DNA from: Propionispira arboris
GTDB taxonomy: Bacteria > Bacillota > Negativicutes > Selenomonadales > Selenomonadaceae
NCBI RefSeq assembly: GCF_900109225.1
Contig: NZ_FNZK01000015.1
Span: 1 to 64,000 of the forward strand
Direction: 5' to 3'
Length of the DNA stretch: 64,000 nt
Program-made: the position numbers and the translations under genes
Part shown: one piece after another, positions 35,466 to 45,838 of the stretch
Numbering within the stretch: the stretch's first letter is position 1
Layout: every line of letters starts with the position of its first letter
Notes under the pieces: model-generated
What the model was told of the DNA's origin: nothing
The model's input: the letters and a program-made list of their open reading frames with translations, nothing else
The model's database searches: none

Positions 35466-36458
35466 TTACTGCATACCCCGTCCCGTAAGCGGCACAATCA
35501 CCTGATAATTATCCGGTTTTCCATTTTCAAAAAATTGCAAAGCCCCTGCTACCGCAACAGCTGAAGTCATTTCGACATACATTCCCTGACGAGCTAAAAT
35601 GTCCTGTGCATATAAAATAGACTCATCCTCTACTGTTATAACATCACCTTGACTATTTTTTATCGCCAGCAAAATTTCATCCATGCGTTGTGGCTGACCC
35701 ACTGCAATTCCTTGCGCAATCGTCGGTGTAATTTGATGTTCAGGAAGATTGTGAATTTTTTGGTATAACGGTTTACAATGATCACTCTGTACAGCAATCA
35801 ATTTTGGCAGGCGGCCAATTTCCTCAAAACCATAATAAAGACCTAATAACATTGTACCGTTTCCGACTGGAACAAATATGTAATTTGGCACTTGTTCATG
35901 TAATTGATGATAGATTTCATATGCTAACGATTTTGTTCCCTCAAAAAAAAGTGGATTATACACATGCGAAGCATAATATGCTTTTGTTACCGCCTCAAGT
36001 ACAGCAGCAGCTGTCTTATCACGCGCACCATCTACCTTGGTAATCGCTGCACCGTAAGCTTTGATTTGTTTTATTTTACCAGGTGAAGTTGACTCTGGAA
36101 CATAAATAGAAGCTTTTATACCCGCAGCAGCTGCATAAGCGGCCATGGCAGCTCCGGCATTACCAGAAGAATCTTCGACAATTTCACGGATTCCAACATT
36201 TTTTAATTGATTTATCATCATAAATGCACCACGGTCTTTAAAAGAGCCCGTTGCATGAAACTGCTCTAGTTTTAAAAAAAGATTCAGTTTATTAATTTTC
36301 ATTTTCAATAAAGGTGTTTCAACTTCACCTAAAGAAACTGAATTATGTAATATTTCACTTGGATCTTTAAATAACTTAAACAAACCGCCACATTCACATT
36401 TATATGACCTCGTATTTATTGGATAATTTTTTTTACATTTTGAACAATAAAAATACAT
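35466..36458 (-). CDS. thrC: Threonine synthase (short form with N-terminal zinc ribbon)
   Basis: This PLP fold-type II enzyme of 330 residues turns O-phosphohomoserine into threonine. The N-terminus carries CSKCKKNYPINTRSYKCECGG, a zinc-ribbon motif with four cysteines; the PLP lysine is in ATGSFKDRGA and the phosphate-binding loop is EDSSGNAGAAMAA. It is shorter than the common 350-400-residue enzymes. The ATG at 36458 follows GGGGG; a TTG at 36473 is the only longer option. Another PLP ammonia-lyase-type activity remains possible because no other thr gene is nearby. Confidence 0.8.
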   Translation of the reverse strand: MYFYCSKCKKNYPINTRSYKCECGGLFKLFKDPSEILHNSVSLGEVETPLLKMKINKLNLFLKLEQFHATGSFKDRGAFMMINQLKNVGIREIVEDSSGNAGAAMAAYAAAAGIKASIYVPESTSPGKIKQIKAYGAAITKVDGARDKTAAAVLEAVTKAYYASHVYNPLFFEGTKSLAYEIYHQLHEQVPNYIFVPVGNGTMLLGLYYGFEEIGRLPKLIAVQSDHCKPLYQKIHNLPEHQITPTIAQGIAVGQPQRMDEILLAIKNSQGDVITVEDESILYAQDILARQGMYVEMTSAVAVAGALQFFENGKPDNYQVIVPLTGRGMQ

Positions 36459-36707
36459 TTTAAGAACCCCCAATTTAGAAATTCAAAAACAAGCAAAATA
36501 AAAAAATTTAAACAGATATCTCCTCCTTTGCAAATGCAGACCAAAATCCTCAAGACTTACAGCGAATATATATATAACATAAAATATGTATAATGTTTTA
36601 AAGCTTAGTTTTTATTTCTCTTTAAGCCAATTCATTTCCTTTATTTTAATAAAAATTTAAAGTTTAATTTTTTATTTTGTATTATGTATAATTTTTTTCA
36701 TATTCTA

Positions 36708-36736
36708 TTGACATGTTTCTTATTTAACCATATAAT
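36708..36736 (+). promoter_or_regulatory. Strong promoter of tRNA-Pro
   Basis: TTGACA (36708-36713), 17-base spacer, TATAAT (36731-36736): both hexamers are exact consensus. The 391 bases between thrC and the tRNA hold this promoter, the hairpin at 36745-36782 and otherwise AT-rich sequence. Confidence 0.85.
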
Positions 36737-36744
36737 ACAAGTAC

Positions 36745-36782
36745 GTCAATAGTCGGATGAAAATAATTTTTCGACTATTGAC
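36745..36782 (+). ncRNA. Hairpin in the 5' leader of tRNA-Pro
   Basis: GTCAATAGTCG (36745-36755) pairs perfectly with CGACTATTGAC (36772-36782), 8 bases after the predicted start and 67 bases before the tRNA. A T-rich but interrupted tract follows, so it may be a weak terminator or a processing element. Confidence 0.4.
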
Positions 36783-36849
36783 AAATTATTATTTTTAGAG
36801 TATCATATTATATGTTGCTGTAGTAACTAGTGAATCCCATATAACTTAT

Positions 36850-36926
36850 CGGGGCATGGCTCAGTTTGGTAGAGCACCTGGCTTGGGACCAGGGGGTCGC
36901 AGGTTCGAATCCTGCTGCTCCGACCA
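36850..36926 (+). tRNA. tRNA-Pro (anticodon UGG)
   Basis: A full cloverleaf of 77 bases: acceptor CGGGGCA pairs with TGCTCCG, the anticodon stem CCTGG/CCAGG encloses CTTGGGA with anticodon TGG, the T-loop is GGTTCGAATCC and CCA is encoded at the 3' end. Confidence 0.97.
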
Positions 36927-36938
36927 TCACGCAAAATC

Positions 36939-36967
36939 AACTTTCTCGCTTATGGGAAAGTTTTTTT
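36939..36967 (+). terminator. Terminator of tRNA-Pro
   Basis: AACTTTC pairs with GAAAGTT across about ten bases and is followed by seven T. Confidence 0.75.
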
Positions 36968-36991
36968 ATTTATAAAATATTCTTTAAAGAC

Positions 36992-37020
36992 TTGCCAAAA
37001 AACACAAAAAGGTGTATTCT
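36992..37020 (+). promoter_or_regulatory. Promoter of a candidate small RNA
   Basis: -35 TTGCCA (36992-36997), 17-base spacer, -10 TATTCT (37015-37020). Transcription would begin near 37027 and end at the terminator at 37113-37121. Confidence 0.55.
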
Positions 37021-37026
37021 ATTAGT

Positions 37027-37121
37027 CGGGGAACTACTACATATATTATGTAGTAGATGGCAAAGGGTATAGAGGCGGCAAAAGCGAGAGCGGATCGGAA
37101 AGCTCTCGCTTTTGTTTTTTT
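37027..37121 (+). ncRNA. Candidate small RNA, about 95 nt
   Basis: Between a promoter and a strong terminator lies a non-coding stretch with two hairpins. The first is perfect, CTACTACATA/TATGTAGTAG (37034-37043 with 37047-37056, loop TAT). The last is the terminator AAAAGCGAGAGC/GCTCTCGCTTTT (37080-37091 with 37102-37113) followed by a T-run. The middle, GATGGCAAAGGGTATAGAGG, is unpaired. No coding frame of note is inside. I cannot assign it to a known family; it could also be the leader of the next gene. Confidence 0.5.
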
Positions 37122-37318
37122 ATAGATTAAAACAGTAGGAATGATGATTATATTTATATTTTAACTTTCTTTATTTATAAATCCTTGAATATATGGTAAA
37201 ATAAATTACAGAATTTTATTATATATTGACTGATAAATACCAATGCTATTTCAAAAGTAATTACATACTTGTATCGTATAAAAGTTAGACAATAACTAAA
37301 AGAATTGGAGTCTTGGCT

Positions 37319-37912
37319 ATGACGAACAAAATTTATGCGATTATTGGACCCCATGCTTCAGGAAAAACCCTGTTGATTCAACATTTAAAATTATTGGGTC
37401 TTCCTTATATTTTGAGTTATACAACAAGAAAACCAAAAGCAAATGAAAAAAATGGTGAGGATTATCATTTTGTTGATAAAGAAACTTTTTTCAAACTAGA
37501 TTTAATTGAAAAAGTCACCTATCGAGGCGAATATTATGGGCTCTCCAAACTTGAACTTTTAAAAACCTTGCAAACTTGCAATCGAAGCATTATCTTACTT
37601 GAAGCCAACGGATTAAAGCAATTAACCAAACTTTTATCAGAACGCATTGAATCCATTTATATAATGGCTGATTATGTAACACTCGTTGAACGGATGCTGA
37701 TGATGAAAGAATCAAATGATGATATCAAACATAACTTGGAATATGCTGAAAATAATGGTGAGTTTGAAACTTGGAAAGTCACCACACATGTTGTAAAAAA
37801 TGTGCTTGATCCGAATATTGCCATCGACCAGATTTTATCATTTATGGGGCTCATGGATCGTAAAAAAATAAATCCATTACAAAACAGCAAAAATTTAAAT
37901 AGTAAAATTTAA
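37319..37912 (+). CDS. Guanylate-kinase-like P-loop protein
   Basis: This 197-residue protein has a P-loop GPHASGKT near residue 10 and a SYTTRKPKANEKNGEDYHFVDKETF segment. That is the GMP-binding region of guanylate kinases (normally TTRxxRxGExxGxDYxF). The second half is divergent and lacks the usual lid arginines in recognisable form. It may be a second, specialised guanylate kinase or a related nucleotide-binding protein. The ATG at 37319 follows GGAG; a TTG at 37313 is the alternative. Confidence 0.7.
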   Translation: MTNKIYAIIGPHASGKTLLIQHLKLLGLPYILSYTTRKPKANEKNGEDYHFVDKETFFKLDLIEKVTYRGEYYGLSKLELLKTLQTCNRSIILLEANGLKQLTKLLSERIESIYIMADYVTLVERMLMMKESNDDIKHNLEYAENNGEFETWKVTTHVVKNVLDPNIAIDQILSFMGLMDRKKINPLQNSKNLNSKI

Positions 37913-37962
37913 AAAAGGATCTCTATCTCATACTTTAAAATATGAATAGAGATCCTTTTTTG
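37911..37962. terminator. Bidirectional terminator
   Basis: AAAAAAGGATCTCTAT pairs perfectly with ATAGAGATCCTTTTTT across a 20-base loop. It serves the guanylate-kinase-like gene and the convergent htpX. Confidence 0.88.
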
Positions 37963-37963
37963 A

Positions 37964-38827
37964 TTATCTTAACGCTTTGGCTTGTTCTTTAAGTTTAGCA
38001 ATACGTTGCACGGTTGCTGGATGCGTACTAAACAGATTCATTATTTTTTCCGTTGAACCAGCCAGCGGATTAATAATAAACATATGAGATGTTGCTGGCG
38101 TAGCCTGACGCATCACAACATTCTTTGCATAATAATCAATCTTTTCAAGAGCACTTGCAAGGGCTAATGGATTTCCACAAATTTTACCACCACTTGCATC
38201 CGCTTCATATTCACGCGATCGTGAAATTGCCATTTGAATCAACATAGCAGCCAATGGAGCTACGATGATGGTAAATAATAAGCCCGCCGTACCACCACTA
38301 TCCTCTTCATCGTTACTGCGTCCCATACCAAAGATAGCCGACCATTGTGCCATTGTAGCAATCCATGAAATGACCCCGGCAATCGATGCTGCCATTGTAC
38401 TAATTAATGTATCACGATGTTTTATATGGGAAAGTTCATGGGCTACAACGCCAGCCAGCTCATCATATTGTAATGTTTTCATAATCCCGGTAGTAACAGC
38501 AACGGCTGCATGGGATGGATTGCGCCCCGTTGCAAAAGCATTTGGAACATCTGTATCTATGATATAAACTTTTGGCATTGGTAAATCCGCATTTGCACAT
38601 AATTTTTCAACCATATTATAAAGGTCCGGTGCCTGCGTCGGTGTTACTTCACGCGCATCATAAGCTTTCAGCACAATGGAATCACTATACCAATATGTGA
38701 AAAAATTCATTCCAAATGATATGAGCAGCATAATCGTTGCTCCATTTTGACCACCAAACGCACCGCCGACTGCAACTAAAATACCCGTAAGCAATGCCAT
38801 GAGTATCGTTGTTTTTAACATATTCAT
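37964..38827 (-). CDS. htpX: Membrane zinc metalloprotease HtpX
   Basis: This is an M48 membrane protease of 287 residues: two N-terminal membrane segments, the zinc motif HELSH (H130, E131, H134) in VVAHELSHIKHRD, the third ligand in SREYEADASG, and two further membrane segments. It degrades misfolded membrane proteins. The start is the ATG at 38827, nine bases after GGAGG; the ATG at 38836 overlaps that site. Confidence 0.93.
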   Translation of the reverse strand: MNMLKTTILMALLTGILVAVGGAFGGQNGATIMLLISFGMNFFTYWYSDSIVLKAYDAREVTPTQAPDLYNMVEKLCANADLPMPKVYIIDTDVPNAFATGRNPSHAAVAVTTGIMKTLQYDELAGVVAHELSHIKHRDTLISTMAASIAGVISWIATMAQWSAIFGMGRSNDEEDSGGTAGLLFTIIVAPLAAMLIQMAISRSREYEADASGGKICGNPLALASALEKIDYYAKNVVMRQATPATSHMFIINPLAGSTEKIMNLFSTHPATVQRIAKLKEQAKALR

Positions 38828-38884
38828 AGAAAACATCCTCCATTATTTTTATTTAAATTTAAGACATCTTATTTAAAATGGATC

Positions 38885-39613
38885 TTACTTATAAGATACC
38901 ATATTTTTAGCGTTTTTTAAATTTTTTACATGTATTTTATTAAAATACCAGCCAATTGATAAAACAATTGTAGTCAATCCACATTCAATATAAGGTGCAC
39001 CAGATATAAAATAATATCCTATGCCAGGATCGGTAACCATCATTTTGCCTGAAGTCCAGGCAAGTATTCCCGAACCAAAATAAATAATAATTGGAAATTT
39101 ATTCATAAGCCACAAAAAAAATTGCGCACCACATAAAACGATTGGAATACTAACCATTAAACCACTAAAAATAAGTATCCATTTATCACCGCTGACTGTA
39201 TTCGCAACACCCGCCAATGATAAAATATTATCCATACTCATAATTAAATCTGCAGCTAAAATTGTTTTTATCGCTACAAGCAATGTGGAGGTCTTTTTTA
39301 TCTCAACCACAGCCGAACCTCCATGATCTATTAAAAGTTTCATCGCAATATAGAGCAGTGCTAAACCACCAATAAATTGTAAATAAACAATCGAGAGTAA
39401 GGTTGCAGCAAAACATGTCAGTACTATACGAATAAAAACCGCACCAAAACAGCCGATAAACATAGCTTTAAATCGTTGTTCTTTTGGTAAGTTTTTACAG
39501 GTTAACGCAATTAGAATGGCATTATCACCGCTCATAATAAGATCTAACAAAACAATACTGCCAAAAGCAACAAGCCACTCTGCGGAAAAAATCGTACTAA
39601 AAATCATGTCCAT
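38885..39613 (-). CDS. TerC-family membrane protein, probable Mn2+ exporter
   Basis: This 242-residue TerC/YjbE-type protein has about seven membrane segments and the acidic motifs LDLIMSGDNAILIAL and AADLIMSMDNILSLAGVANT, which form the putative metal site. A yybP-ykoY riboswitch lies directly upstream, a common pairing for manganese export proteins. Excess Mn2+ would therefore be expected to raise its expression. The substrate is inferred from the riboswitch. Confidence 0.88.
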   Translation of the reverse strand: MDMIFSTIFSAEWLVAFGSIVLLDLIMSGDNAILIALTCKNLPKEQRFKAMFIGCFGAVFIRIVLTCFAATLLSIVYLQFIGGLALLYIAMKLLIDHGGSAVVEIKKTSTLLVAIKTILAADLIMSMDNILSLAGVANTVSGDKWILIFSGLMVSIPIVLCGAQFFLWLMNKFPIIIYFGSGILAWTSGKMMVTDPGIGYYFISGAPYIECGLTTIVLSIGWYFNKIHVKNLKNAKNMVSYK

Positions 39614-39639
39614 GATCTTGTAATTCTCCTTTTATAAAC

Positions 39640-39775
39640 AAAAAACCTTGCCTCAGCCAAATACATGACATGAGACAAGGTCTTACTTACAAATTAATGC
39701 CGATCGTACCGGAGTTCTCACCCGTCTTGACGATAATCGATCGTTCAGCTACTCCCCTTGCAGGAATTATACTCT
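39640..39775 (-). promoter_or_regulatory. yybP-ykoY (Mn2+) riboswitch with terminator
   Basis: On the minus strand the leader contains the hallmark CAAGGGGAGTAGC near 39748-39760, followed by an ACGGG-type second segment. The expression platform is the terminator ACCTTGTCTCA/TGAGGCAAGGT followed by TTTTTT (about 39641-39682). It sits in front of a TerC gene, the usual partner. Identification is by recognised motif and context, not by alignment. Confidence 0.85.
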
Positions 39776-39819
39776 CATACTACCATAAAAATTTTCTAAT
39801 GTCAAATATAGACAACAAG

Positions 39820-41829
<2,010 letters not shown>

Positions 41830-41841
41830 CTATAGCAATAA

Positions 41842-42098
41842 TCAAAATGCGCCATCATTATCAAAGACTGTATCAGCACGTTTTTTTAAAGTAACAGAAG
41901 ATATTGCCGATAAATATATTTTATATTTCGTTACAATAAGCGATTTCGGTTGATTTTCTGAAACATCAATTACTTTTTTTTCGCACGCATTTTTTGAATA
42001 AATTCACGATTCACTGAAGAACGAAAACTTTTAAAATCATTAATCGAAATCACATCTTTTAATGCGACCACTGTATCACTTCCGAGATGCAGAAACAT
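41842..42098 (-). pseudogene. remB: RemB/YaaB (DUF370) gene with frameshift in A8
   Basis: The start at 42098 follows CAGGAGGACAAATC and encodes MFLHLGSDTVVALKDVISIN, the typical opening of the DUF370 regulator between recF and gyrB in Firmicutes. The frame runs into a run of eight A (41974-41981) and stops at TAA 41970-41972 after 42 residues. With one more A the frame continues through VIDVSENQPKS, IVTKYKIYLSAISSVTLKKRA to a stop at 41842, 85 residues, the family length. It overlaps the dciA end by 23 bases. A real loss, a read error, or slippage at the A run would each explain it. Confidence 0.8.
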
Positions 42099-43038
42099 GA
42101 TTTGTCCTCCTGAATTCTTTTGCTTTTGTTTGCTTAGGGCTATTTTTATTAATTTTTTTCAAGGTCTTTCGAAATGGCAAATCATGCCTAAATTTATATA
42201 ATGTCTTCTTTATAAGATCTTCATTTAACTGATCAGGCGGAATACATCGATACAGCATGGTTAACGTCTTCGCGTCCATACTAGCTGTATCTTCTGGATC
42301 AACTTGCGTCACAAGTTTCTGCATCATTTTAATGCGCTCTTTGTTTACCATATCCTGACTGCACGAAATATATTTATAAATATCTGCATAACGAGCCCAT
42401 GGTACATCGCTAAGAATCTTACGAATTTTAGCCTCGACCTCGTGTCTACTTTCACGCTCACAAATATTACAATACAATTGTTCTTTCGGACAAAGAACCT
42501 GACATTTTGCACAAGGATGCCATTCATATTGCTTTTCTAGTTTGTGCAGTTTTAAATTTTTTTGATACAAACGTACCAGCTGTGCCCGCAAATTTTCATC
42601 TTGAATAGACTCACATTGTCGATTCACCTGTTCTATTTCCTGTTTTTCCAATGTCACATGCCTTAAAAATTTACCAAGATTAGGTCCTTCATTATTTTTT
42701 TCAATTGTTTTCGCGGTACTATCAAATTCATAATTACGAAAACGAAGATCCTTTACCAATGCTTCACCAATAAAATGATTAATCTTAGCAATAATGTCAA
42801 TTTTCATCATGGATAAATGATGTGACCAAACTGAATTTTTTACAGTCAAAAACAAAATTCCATATTCAAGTTCCGCGGGTTTTGACTGCATTGCAATATC
42901 ATGACCAACAATTTTGGACCAATAAAAAAAAATCAATTGAGATTTATATTGTTTATTCACACCAATTGAATGAATCATTTTTGGGATTATCAAATTTACT
43001 TTCTCAAATTGGGACGATCGTGCTTTACTAAATCCCAA
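42076..43038 (-). CDS. dciA: DciA-like (DUF721) protein with zinc-ribbon extension
   Basis: This 320-residue protein has an N-terminal DUF721 domain (about 15-105: FFYWSKIVGHDIAMQSKPAEL, LFLTVKNSVWSHHLSMMKIDIIAKIN). DUF721 proteins of the DciA group load or assist the replicative helicase. A charged helical linker follows, then a CxxC-CxxC zinc-ribbon-like segment with C176, C179, C190 and C193, and a helical C-terminal region of unknown role. Most DUF721 proteins are far shorter. The start is a TTG at 43038 behind GGGGTG. It lies between recF and remB-gyrB. Confidence 0.8.
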   Translation of the reverse strand: MGFSKARSSQFEKVNLIIPKMIHSIGVNKQYKSQLIFFYWSKIVGHDIAMQSKPAELEYGILFLTVKNSVWSHHLSMMKIDIIAKINHFIGEALVKDLRFRNYEFDSTAKTIEKNNEGPNLGKFLRHVTLEKQEIEQVNRQCESIQDENLRAQLVRLYQKNLKLHKLEKQYEWHPCAKCQVLCPKEQLYCNICERESRHEVEAKIRKILSDVPWARYADIYKYISCSQDMVNKERIKMMQKLVTQVDPEDTASMDAKTLTMLYRCIPPDQLNEDLIKKTLYKFRHDLPFRKTLKKINKNSPKQTKAKEFRRTNHVSASRK

Positions 43039-43042
43039 ATTA

Positions 43043-44143
43043 TCACCCCACTATCGTTCCAGCAGACACTATATGATATTGACCTACTTTTCCTTTTGGA
43101 AAATAAGCCTGATCGGTTGCTGTAATAAAAGTCTGAATCCGTTTTTTCTGAATAAAAAGCAATAATTGCTCACGCCTAGCAGCATCAAGTTCACTCATAA
43201 CGTCATCTAATAGTAAAACGGGATATTCTCCTGTTTCAGATTTAATGAATTCTAATTCAGCCAGCTTTAATGCAAGAACACCAGTGCGCTGCTGACCTTG
43301 CGATCCAAATGAGCGTAAATTGATTTGATTCACATTTAAAACCATATCATCACGATGTGGACCAATACTTGTACTACCACGTAAAATATCCACTTCACGA
43401 GATTCTTTCAATTTACTATTATACCATGAAATGAACTCCCCTGTCATACCATTCTCTATTCCGTTTATTTCATACGTAATTTCTAAGCTTTCGCGATTTG
43501 TCGAGATACGTCTATGCATTAGATTCGCCAGCATATTAAGTTTTTTTACCGCATCCAATCGCTTATGCACTATGATCGCCGCAGATTTTTCTAATTGTGG
43601 ATCCCAGTTATCGAGCATATCACTTTTTGCCCGGCGCTCCCTGATTTTTTTTAAAAGCATATTTCGCTGCGCAACAATATGTGTATATTTCGTCAGCTCA
43701 TGATAATAAGCAGGACTTGCCTGTGATATCTCTATATCAAGAAAACGACGCCGCCCTGCTGGTGACCCTTTAATTAAAAACAAGTCTTCCGGGGAAAACA
43801 AAACTACATTGATCGCCCCGATTAAATCTTTTTGTTTAATAGTCTGCCCATTATAAATAATACTTTTCTTTTTTTCCTGACTGAAGTGAAATTTTAATTG
43901 ATTCTCAACATCAAGTCTCTCAAAATCAAGTTGCACAAAACCTTCTTTTTCATCCCAACGAATCAGATCCAGATCCGTATTTGTGCGATGTGAATGTCCC
44001 ATAGCAGCATAATAAATGGCTTCGATGATATTCGTTTTTCCTTGTGCATTTTCGCCTAAAAAAATATGAATATTTTTATCAAATTGCAATTTTAAATCTC
44101 GATAATTACGATAGTTGTGTAAAGTAAGTTTCTTGACTTTCAT
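43043..44143 (-). CDS. recF: DNA replication and repair protein RecF
   Basis: This is a 366-residue SMC-like ATPase that loads RecA at gaps. Walker A is GENAQGKTN near residue 31, the signature segment is RSFGSQGQQRTGVLALKLAE, and Walker B/D-loop is PVLLLDDVMSELDAARR. It is coupled to the upstream S4-domain gene, in the standard dnaN-yaaA-recF order. Confidence 0.96.
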   Translation of the reverse strand: MKVKKLTLHNYRNYRDLKLQFDKNIHIFLGENAQGKTNIIEAIYYAAMGHSHRTNTDLDLIRWDEKEGFVQLDFERLDVENQLKFHFSQEKKKSIIYNGQTIKQKDLIGAINVVLFSPEDLFLIKGSPAGRRRFLDIEISQASPAYYHELTKYTHIVAQRNMLLKKIRERRAKSDMLDNWDPQLEKSAAIIVHKRLDAVKKLNMLANLMHRRISTNRESLEITYEINGIENGMTGEFISWYNSKLKESREVDILRGSTSIGPHRDDMVLNVNQINLRSFGSQGQQRTGVLALKLAELEFIKSETGEYPVLLLDDVMSELDAARREQLLLFIQKKRIQTFITATDQAYFPKGKVGQYHIVSAGTIVG

Positions 44144-44145
44144 GC

Positions 44146-44370
44146 CTATTCACCCTGTACTTTAACTACTTTCCAAGTTCCAACACCATTAATTTCCAAA
44201 ATATCGCCAGGAAATACTTTTTTTCGTTTTTCCGTCACGAGAACTTGATTTAATTTAATAACCTGATCTTCAATCATAAATTTCATTTGACCACCAGATT
44301 CAATAATTCCAGCCCATTTTAAAAGCTGGTCCATTTGTATGACATCGGTTTTAATCTCGATATTTTCCAT
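44146..44370 (-). CDS. yaaA: S4-domain RNA-binding protein YaaA
   Basis: This 74-residue single-domain S4 protein has MDQLLKWAGIIESGGQMKFMI and VFPGDILEING segments. The start at 44370 follows AAGGAGAG; the longer frame to 44457 has no ribosome site and runs through a palindrome. Homologues between dnaN and recF associate with the ribosome. It is two bases from recF. Confidence 0.9.
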   Translation of the reverse strand: MENIEIKTDVIQMDQLLKWAGIIESGGQMKFMIEDQVIKLNQVLVTEKRKKVFPGDILEINGVGTWKVVKVQGE

Positions 44371-44413
44371 TATAAGCTCTCCTTCTCTATATGTCCCTAA
44401 TATCTTAAAATAT

Positions 44414-44456
44414 TGAATTTCAGGGACAAAGGAGTGTCCCTTGTCCCTGAAATTCA
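44414..44456. repeat. REP-like palindrome between dnaN and yaaA
   Basis: A perfect 16-pair inverted repeat (44414-44429 with 44441-44456) around 11 bases, built from TTTCAGGGACAA and its complement, with an extra GTCCC in the loop that allows alternative pairing. No T-run follows on the minus strand. It resembles dispersed extragenic palindromes. Confidence 0.5.
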
Positions 44457-44477
44457 TTTAAAATTATATTTTCTGTT

Positions 44478-45590
44478 TTAAGAATTTGTTCGAACTGGTG
44501 TAACAATATAGTTATAGGTATCATCATCTGAAGGTTTAATATTAGCTGGTGTTAATGATTTATTTAGGGAAAAATAAAAAATTTCGCTTTCAATATTTTT
44601 TAGTATATCCGTTACATATTTTGCATTAAAAGCGATATCGATTTCCGGACCTTCAATTGATACAGGGACAGATTCTTCAGCTTTTCCAATATCAGGGTTA
44701 TTCGAGGTAATTACAACTTTATTTTCAGTAAATATCAGCTGAATTATATTATAATCACCCGCACGAGAAATTAAAGAAACACGATCTACAGCCGACTGAA
44801 AAGCATGCGTATTTATTTTAATTTTTGTATTAAATTCTGGTGGAATAACGCGTTGATAGTCAGGGAATTGTCCTTCAATCAATCGAGATGTTATGTAAAC
44901 ATTATCAAACGCGAAACTAATTTGATTATATGAACAATTGACAGTGACATTCGAAGGAATTTCGGAGATCATTATCTTTGTTAATTCATTTAGTATTTTT
45001 GATGGAATAATGATTTTAATATTACCCGTAAAATCATCTAAAATTTCGCGTTTTATAGATAAGCGATGTGTATTTGTTGCTACCATCACTACGTCTGAAT
45101 TATTTACTTCAAGAAGACAACCTGTGAAAACTGGACGTGCTTCATCTGTTGAACACGCAAAAACTGTTTTTTTAATTAAATCACGAAAAATGTTATCGCG
45201 AATCTGAAACGTAATATTTCCTGTTAATTGTTGGACGGTAGGAAATTCATTTGCTGGTAAACTTAATAAATTAAATTCGGCTGTATTGGATGATATTTTA
45301 ACCGTTTGATCAGCACGATTTGAAATAATTTCTACATTTTCTCCTGGTAGTCTTCGTGTTACTTCTTGAAAATAACGGCCAGATAATACAATTGCCCCTG
45401 GTTCATCAATTTGGGCATCAATTTTACAGGTAATCCCTATTTCATAGTCAGTAGCTTGTAATTCTAAGGTATTATTCGTAGCATTTAAATAAATTCCAGA
45501 TAAAATAGGCATTTGTGGTTTACTCGATACAGCTTTAGACACAATTTGAACAGCTTGAACAAGTTCATCTTTAGGACAGGTAAATTTCAT
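44478..45590 (-). CDS. dnaN: DNA polymerase III sliding clamp (beta subunit)
   Basis: This 370-residue beta clamp has three clamp domains: the N-terminal MKFTCPKDELVQAVQIVSKAV, the middle domain with FACSTDEARPVFTGCLLEV, and the C-terminal end YNYIVTPVRTNS with the usual peptide-binding pocket region. AAGGAGGACAAAA precedes the ATG. It follows dnaA after a 246-base gap that holds DnaA boxes. Confidence 0.97.
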   Translation of the reverse strand: MKFTCPKDELVQAVQIVSKAVSSKPQMPILSGIYLNATNNTLELQATDYEIGITCKIDAQIDEPGAIVLSGRYFQEVTRRLPGENVEIISNRADQTVKISSNTAEFNLLSLPANEFPTVQQLTGNITFQIRDNIFRDLIKKTVFACSTDEARPVFTGCLLEVNNSDVVMVATNTHRLSIKREILDDFTGNIKIIIPSKILNELTKIMISEIPSNVTVNCSYNQISFAFDNVYITSRLIEGQFPDYQRVIPPEFNTKIKINTHAFQSAVDRVSLISRAGDYNIIQLIFTENKVVITSNNPDIGKAEESVPVSIEGPEIDIAFNAKYVTDILKNIESEIFYFSLNKSLTPANIKPSDDDTYNYIVTPVRTNS

Positions 45591-45838
45591 TTTTGTCCTC
45601 CTTCTTATATATTATTACTTGTTATATTTATAATAAAAAAATAGTCGTCGTAGTCGTAGGGCCTGTGGAAATGTTGATAAGTAAGAAATACAATTGGGTT
45701 ATTAACATTTTGACTGTTAGTAACTTGTTTATAAATATAAGGTGACTTATCCACATATTCACAGGTAATTTATGGATAAGTACTTACAAACATTTCATCT
45801 ACAGGAAAACGACAGACTTATACACAGAGTTATACACT
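45591..45838. other. oriC, dnaA-dnaN side: DnaA boxes
   Basis: The dnaA-dnaN gap holds TTATCCACA (45747-45755) and near matches TATGGATAA (about 45771), TTATACACA (45818-45826) and TTATACACT (45830-45838). This gives a second box cluster next to dnaA, as in bipartite Firmicutes origins. Confidence 0.65.

Noticed and set aside
36866-37072. Open frame beginning inside the tRNA
   Set aside because: Its first residues translate tRNA-Pro sequence and it runs through the terminator; not a gene.
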